This document shows, in pieces, positions 12,812-17,210 of a stretch of DNA of 17,210 nucleotides. The stretch is taken from positions 1 to 17,210 of the forward strand of contig CAXMOO010000082.1 of NCBI GenBank assembly GCA_964195005.1. Reading direction: 5' to 3'. The notes under the pieces are model-generated. The model was given only the letters and a program-made list of their open reading frames with translations. It searched no databases and was not told the DNA's origin. The position numbers and the translations under genes are program-made. Within the stretch, counting starts at the first letter, position 1. Each line of letters opens with the position of its first letter. The stretch is from JAUXLW01 sp964195005. Lineage in GTDB: Bacteria; Actinomycetota; Acidimicrobiia; Spongiisociales; SHLN01.

Positions 12812-14065
12812 ATGGACCACTCCTCCAACCTTTCCGCCGAGCGCCCCACGTTCCTCACCCACCTCGAGTGCAGCGGCACCGGGAGTCGCTACGAGCCGTA
12901 CCGATTGCACAGCCTGTCCGATACCGGCCATCCCCTGCTGGCTCGCTACGACCTGGAGGCGCTGGCAGGTCAGGTCACTAAGGAAACCCTGGCAGCCCGC
13001 CCCCCGGACATGTGGCGTTATCGAGAGTTCCTTCCGGTGCGCTCAACTGCCAGCATCGTTTCCCTGGGCGAGGTGATGACTCCCATCGTCTCGCTGCCTG
13101 CGGCGGCGACCCGTGTCGGGTCACGCTCTCTGCTGGTTAAGGATGAGTCGCGCCTCCCAACTGCATCGTTCAAGGCTCGCGGCCTGTGTGTAGCCGTGAG
13201 CATGGCCAAAGAGCTGGGTGTGACTCGAGCGGCGCTCGCGACCAACGGCAACGCCGGGGCCGCACTGGCGGCCTATGGGCGCCGGGCGGACATGGAGGTC
13301 TACGTGTTCTGCCCGGCCGATACTCCTGAAGTGAGCGTGCGTGAGATCGCCATGCAGGGAGCCAAGGTGTACCGCGTCAATGGCTTGATCAATGATTGCG
13401 GCCGCATAGTCGCCGACGGTGTCGACGAGGCGGCCTGGTTCGACTTCTCGACATTGCGAGAGCCATACCGCATCGAAGGCAAGAAAACTATGGGCCTGGA
13501 GCTGGCAGAACAGCTCAATTGGAGCCTTCCCGACGTCATCTTCTATCCGACCGGTGGCGGCACCGGGATCATCGGGATGTGGAAGGCCTTCAACGAGCTG
13601 GAAGCGATGGGCTGGATTGACACGAAGCCGAGGATGGTGGCGGTCCAGGCCGAGGGCTGTGCTCCCATCGTCAAGGCTTACCACGAGGGAGCCGATCACG
13701 CCGAGATGTGGCCCGACGCTTCCACCGTCGCGGCGGGGATCCGGGTCCCCGCCGCCATTGGGGACTTCCTCATCCTCCGGGCAGTTCGCGAGAGCGGAGG
13801 GTTCGCAATTGCCGTGTCTGACGAGGCGATAGCCGCCGCCCAGGCCGTTGTCGCCGAGCAGGACGGTCTCTTGACCAGCCCTGAGGGGGCTGCCACGCTG
13901 GCTGCCTTTGAGGCCGCACTGGCCGACGGCCTCATAAGCAGGGACGACCGCGTGCTCTTGTTCAATTGTGGGCATGGACTCAAATACCCGATGCCACCGT
14001 CAAATCGAGCCATCGACCACACCGGCCCGATCGACTTTGCCGAAATCGCCTCCAGCTGGCTGTAA
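12812..14065 (+). CDS. thrC: Threonine synthase
   Basis: This PLP enzyme converts O-phosphohomoserine to threonine. The 417-residue product has the fold-type II landmarks. LLVKDESRLPTASFKARG carries the Schiff-base Lys121. TNGNAGAALAAYGRRADMEV is the phosphate/substrate loop, PTGGGTGIIGMWKAF the PLP phosphate cup, and FNCGHGLKYP the C-terminal motif. The first 50 residues (THLECSGTGSRYEPYRL to GHPLLARYDLEAL) match the N-terminal module of bacterial threonine synthases. In zinc-ribbon versions that module has two CxxC pairs; here only one Cys (C19) remains, so zinc is unlikely to bind. Threonine deaminase-like relatives share the fold, but the N-terminal module and GHGLKY favour ThrC. GGAGG sits 5 bases before ATG 12812. 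No other threonine genes are in view. Confidence 0.88.
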   Translation: MDHSSNLSAERPTFLTHLECSGTGSRYEPYRLHSLSDTGHPLLARYDLEALAGQVTKETLAARPPDMWRYREFLPVRSTASIVSLGEVMTPIVSLPAAATRVGSRSLLVKDESRLPTASFKARGLCVAVSMAKELGVTRAALATNGNAGAALAAYGRRADMEVYVFCPADTPEVSVREIAMQGAKVYRVNGLINDCGRIVADGVDEAAWFDFSTLREPYRIEGKKTMGLELAEQLNWSLPDVIFYPTGGGTGIIGMWKAFNELEAMGWIDTKPRMVAVQAEGCAPIVKAYHEGADHAEMWPDASTVAAGIRVPAAIGDFLILRAVRESGGFAIAVSDEAIAAAQAVVAEQDGLLTSPEGAATLAAFEAALADGLISRDDRVLLFNCGHGLKYPMPPSNRAIDHTGPIDFAEIASSWL

Positions 14066-14084
14066 TTCCCCAGATCGAAAACGG

Positions 14085-14098
14085 TAGCCTCGCGACGC
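14085..14098 (+). promoter_or_regulatory. Possible -10 box for a leaderless permease transcript
   Basis: TAGCCT (14085-14090) ends 8 bases before ATG 14099, and no ribosome site lies in between. This would give an mRNA beginning at or just before the ATG. No good -35 is seen. Read-through from thrC, 33 bases upstream, is the alternative. Confidence 0.25.
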
Positions 14099-17000
14099 AT
14101 GTGGTCAGTCCTCTCCAGCGCCTGGCGTATTGTGGTTCGGCGGGCTTTCTCGGACCGCTTGATCTTGCTGGCTGCCGCCATCACGATCTTGGCCGCCACG
14201 ATGCTGGTGGCCTCGGGCCCGATCTATGCCGATGCCGTCACACTGAGCGCCGTCCAGCGAACCCTGGCAGACGCCGACGTCGACGAAGCCAACGTGTCCA
14301 TCTCCACAAGGGTGTCGGCGGCGACTTTTACCGCTACCAACAATCTGGTTAACGAACAAGTTGCGCGCTCGCTGGCGCTCACCGGTTTCAACGGGGAGCG
14401 GCGGGGCACCTCTGAGTCCTACTCGCTCCCGATCCAACCCGGAGATGACGTCACCAATCTCGTGGTCTTCCGCTACTTCGGACGAGTCGAGGAGCACGTA
14501 ACTGTCGTGGATGGGCTCTGGCCCACAGTCGGGGGAGCCCCTCCTGAGGTGGCCCTGCCAGAACCCGCCGCCCTGACGCTCGGGCTGGCCGTGGACGATC
14601 AACTCGAGCTCACCAATCGACGCGACAACGAAGTGCGGGTAACGGTTCGTATCAGCGGGATCTACCAGATAAGCGATCCGCGCGATCCGTTCTGGTTCGG
14701 CGACGAGCTCGATCTCAGCGGCCGGTCTGAGGGGGCCTCGTTCGTCACTTTCGGGCCGCTCGTAGTCCCATTCGACACGTTCTTCCAAACGGCAACGCCC
14801 GTGAGCTCCAAATTCGACTGGCGCATATTCCCGAGCCATGAAAACCTCGCCGTCGCCGATATCCGCGAGGTACGGGACCAGCTGGCAGGGATGCAAGGAC
14901 GACTCAACGTGGGTCGGGAAGCCGGTAACCAGATGCTCGTAGAGACAGAACTCATCGACATTTTGAACGACACGCAACGTTCGCTGCTCGTGACCCGTTC
15001 CACCATGTTCATCATGACCGTCCAGTTTTCGCTGCTGGCCGGATATGCCCTGCTCCTAACGGCGGGGCTTCTGGCGGAAAGCCGCGAGGTCGAGATCGAG
15101 CTGCTCCGATCGAGAGGCGCCGGAAGCGGCCAGGTCCTGACGATGGCTCTCATGGAAGGAACTCTTCTCGTAGTTCCCGCTGCCCTGGCGGCCCCCGGAC
15201 TGGCCGCCTTGATGCTGCGAGCCTTCAATCACATCGGGCCACTGGCCGACATCGAGCTGACCATCTCTCCCCGGGCCACGGGTGCCAGCTTTCTGATCGC
15301 AGCCGTCGTCGCCGCTGGTTGTCTGGTGGCGCTGACGATCCCTACCTTCCGCTCCGCCAGATCCTTTGGCACTGTGCGAGTCGAGAGGTCCCGCGAGGTG
15401 CGGCGCGGCCTCGCCCAACGAGCTCGCCTCGACCTGGCGCTGCTCGCCATTGCCGGCATTGCTCTCTGGCAACTGCAGCGTTACGGGGCTCCCATCACCG
15501 AGACGGTGGAGGGACAGCTCGGCATCGACCCGCTGCTGGTGGCAGCCCCCACCCTCGGTCTGCTCGCCGGAGGTGTGGTGGCGTTGCGCGCACTCCCCCT
15601 CCTATCGCTGACTGCCGAGGCGGTAATGTCCGACAGCCGGCGTCTCGTCCCGGTACTGGGAGCATGGCAGGTGGCTCGCCGCCCGCGCAGCTACGCCCGC
15701 ATAGCCCTCTTTCTCATGATGGCCGTCGGCATCGGGTTTTTTACGGTGGCTTATTCCAGCACGTGGCAGGCCTCCCAATCGGATCGGGCAGCCTATGACA
15801 TCGGCGCCGATTTACGTCACGATCGCAACCGGCTGTTCGATCCGCTCCCTGCCCACGTGCTGAGCGACGCCTACGACGACCTGCCCGGTTTCGAGGCCGC
15901 CATGCCGGTATTGCGCGAGAGCGGCCGCCTGGCGCGCTCGTCGACAAACGTTCGCTACGTGATCCTCGACTCCGCCCGGGCCGCCGCCACCATCACCTTC
16001 CGCCCCGACCTATCCGACACACCCCTCAATGAGCTGATGGCTCCACTAGCGGCAGGGCGCTACCGGCCCGCCACCATTCCCCTTGCCGGGAGGCCGACCC
16101 GCCTGGCCATCGACATGGCCCTGGTGGTGGAGCCATTCCCGGAAGGCTTCGTCCCTCCGTCCAACATCCCGGAGTTTCGCCTCCGGATGACTCCCAGTTT
16201 TCGAGTGGTACTGATAGACGCCAACGGGCAGTTGCTCCGGTTTGATCTCGGAAGGGTCGAGCAGAACGGGGCTCTGCTCCAGCTGACGACCGACCTCGAC
16301 CATCGCCTCGACAACGGAGAGGTGCTCCAACCCGCCTACCCACTTGCGATCGTCGCCTTCGAACTCCGTTCTGGAATTCCCCGTCAAGTGGTCCGGGAGG
16401 CGACTCTCACCATCAGTGGCGTCCATGTGGTGCGGCCGGACGAGAGCAGTGGATGGCAGGAGTTGCCGGAAGCTCTCGACCCCGGCGACTGGACGATCTC
16501 GGTTAGCAAACCGCGGCTGAGCATCGTGGCGCCGGACATGACGATGAACCCAGACACGACCAACCGCCTCGAGCTGAAAATCACCTCGGGAGCAACCGCG
16601 GCCCCGGGGGCCGTCTCTTCGTACTTCGGGATGCGTCCCCGGGGAAGCCCATCTCCCGGCCCCCTCCCCGTGCTGGTGTCTTCGGACCTGCTCGCGGAGC
16701 TTGACCTCGAGATCGGCGAAGAGATCCCCCTGGTATTACCCGGTCTCGAAGGGCGCGGGCTCATCACCGGTACGGTTCGAGACTTTCCGACTATCGATCC
16801 TCTGCGAGGCGAGCCGGTGGTACTCGACTACCAGACATACCTCACCGCCCGATATGAGGCGGGAACCACTATGCCGGCTCCCGACGAGATGTGGCTCAGC
16901 ATTGAGGACGGTTCACTCGACTCCGCCAGGGCCATTCTCACCGAGAAACCCTTCTCGAGCGCCGTCCTCAACAGCTTCTCAGAGCGAGAGATGACTCTGC

Positions 17001-17210
17001 AAAATGATCCGGTGGCTCGCGGCACGATCGGCTCTCTATTTCTTGGATTTGTGGCCGCGGCGGTGCTCACCGGCGTCGGGTTTGCCGTCAATGCCGCCGT
17101 TTCCGCCCGGGAGCGGCTATCCGAATTCGCTCTGCTCCGGGCAGCAGGCCTGTCTAACCGGCAGCTCCTCGGTTGGCTCTCGCTCGAAAACGCAGTGCTC
17201 GTTGGCTTCG
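14099..17210 (+). CDS. Large FtsX/MacB-type ABC transporter permease, 3' end outside the window
   Basis: The frame from ATG 14099 is open to the window edge, at least 1037 residues. An N-terminal helix (about 21-40, LILLAAAITILAATMLVASG) is followed by a large extracytoplasmic region (about 41-300). The first FtsX core is at 303-425: MFIMTVQFSLLAGYALLLTA, then ESREVEIELLRSRGAGSGQV, the coupling loop expected to touch the ATPase. More helices follow near 445-460, 478-502 and 536-558, then a second extracytoplasmic domain of about 420 residues. A second FtsX core starts near 977 (FLGFVAAAVLTGVGFAVNAA, RERLSEFALLRAAGLSNRQL). Such proteins move lipoproteins, peptides or lipids, or transmit force to cell-wall enzymes, rather than importing solutes. 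The ATPase partner is not in the window and may lie downstream. Confidence 0.9.
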   Translation, partial: MWSVLSSAWRIVVRRAFSDRLILLAAAITILAATMLVASGPIYADAVTLSAVQRTLADADVDEANVSISTRVSAATFTATNNLVNEQVARSLALTGFNGERRGTSESYSLPIQPGDDVTNLVVFRYFGRVEEHVTVVDGLWPTVGGAPPEVALPEPAALTLGLAVDDQLELTNRRDNEVRVTVRISGIYQISDPRDPFWFGDELDLSGRSEGASFVTFGPLVVPFDTFFQTATPVSSKFDWRIFPSHENLAVADIREVRDQLAGMQGRLNVGREAGNQMLVETELIDILNDTQRSLLVTRSTMFIMTVQFSLLAGYALLLTAGLLAESREVEIELLRSRGAGSGQVLTMALMEGTLLVVPAALAAPGLAALMLRAFNHIGPLADIELTISPRATGASFLIAAVVAAGCLVALTIPTFRSARSFGTVRVERSREVRRGLAQRARLDLALLAIAGIALWQLQRYGAPITETVEGQLGIDPLLVAAPTLGLLAGGVVALRALPLLSLTAEAVMSDSRRLVPVLGAWQVARRPRSYARIALFLMMAVGIGFFTVAYSSTWQASQSDRAAYDIGADLRHDRNRLFDPLPAHVLSDAYDDLPGFEAAMPVLRESGRLARSSTNVRYVILDSARAAATITFRPDLSDTPLNELMAPLAAGRYRPATIPLAGRPTRLAIDMALVVEPFPEGFVPPSNIPEFRLRMTPSFRVVLIDANGQLLRFDLGRVEQNGALLQLTTDLDHRLDNGEVLQPAYPLAIVAFELRSGIPRQVVREATLTISGVHVVRPDESSGWQELPEALDPGDWTISVSKPRLSIVAPDMTMNPDTTNRLELKITSGATAAPGAVSSYFGMRPRGSPSPGPLPVLVSSDLLAELDLEIGEEIPLVLPGLEGRGLITGTVRDFPTIDPLRGEPVVLDYQTYLTARYEAGTTMPAPDEMWLSIEDGSLDSARAILTEKPFSSAVLNSFSEREMTLQNDPVARGTIGSLFLGFVAAAVLTGVGFAVNAAVSARERLSEFALLRAAGLSNRQLLGWLSLENAVLVGF

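Noticed and set aside
13121..13975. 284-codon minus-strand open frame opposite thrC
   Set aside because: It is antisense to a protein with all threonine synthase motifs.
14105..14977. 290-codon minus-strand open frame opposite the permease start
   Set aside because: The plus-strand frame has a membrane helix and continues for over 1000 codons; the minus frame has shadow composition.

Overview
The window is chromosomal DNA from a high-GC bacterium, most likely an actinomycete-type organism (Actinomycetota, perhaps an Acidimicrobiia-like lineage; the phylum is inferred, the order is a guess). Pointers are the GC-rich third codon positions, GTG/TTG starts, short or absent 5' leaders, a Dcd with the bifunctional STAGFIDPGF signature, a zinc-type S18 and an intein in the DnaB P-loop. 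There is no plasmid, phage or IS signature. The one mobile element seen is the intein.

Layout. Positions 1-302 (minus) hold the start of a small two-helix membrane protein broken by a frameshift and cut by the window edge. After a 342-bp gap with no gene come panB (pantothenate pathway) and a DUF192 lipoprotein whose signal peptide lies upstream of any standard start codon. Positions 2163-6529 are the classic rpsF-ssb-rpsR-rplI-dnaB replication/ribosome operon, preceded by two adjacent hairpins. dnaB encodes a 924-residue precursor: a 451-residue helicase interrupted by a 473-residue intein exactly inside the Walker A motif.

Positions 6610-8690 are three genes joined by 4-base overlaps: a flavin nitroreductase that keeps the halotyrosine-binding residues of iodotyrosine deiodinase, a Thr-rich lipoprotein with a seven-blade beta-propeller, and a frameshifted VOC/glyoxalase gene. 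A second VOC gene converges on them. A 271-bp divergent gap with several inverted repeats precedes an EamA transporter; a SRPBCC protein, dcd and tRNA-Gly(CCC) follow on the minus strand. The right end is a plus-strand series: a small two-helix membrane protein, an LppM-like lipoprotein, threonine synthase, and a very large FtsX-type permease cut by the window edge.

The strongest unusual signal is in the DnaB intein. Between its two LAGLIDADG endonuclease motifs it carries about 45 residues that read as a LacI-family helix-turn-helix DNA-binding domain. A transcription-factor headpiece grafted into a homing endonuclease, itself embedded in the ATP-binding loop of the replicative helicase, is the best candidate here for something undescribed. 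Two frameshifts plus one missing start codon in 17 kb also raise the question of assembly indels versus true gene decay.
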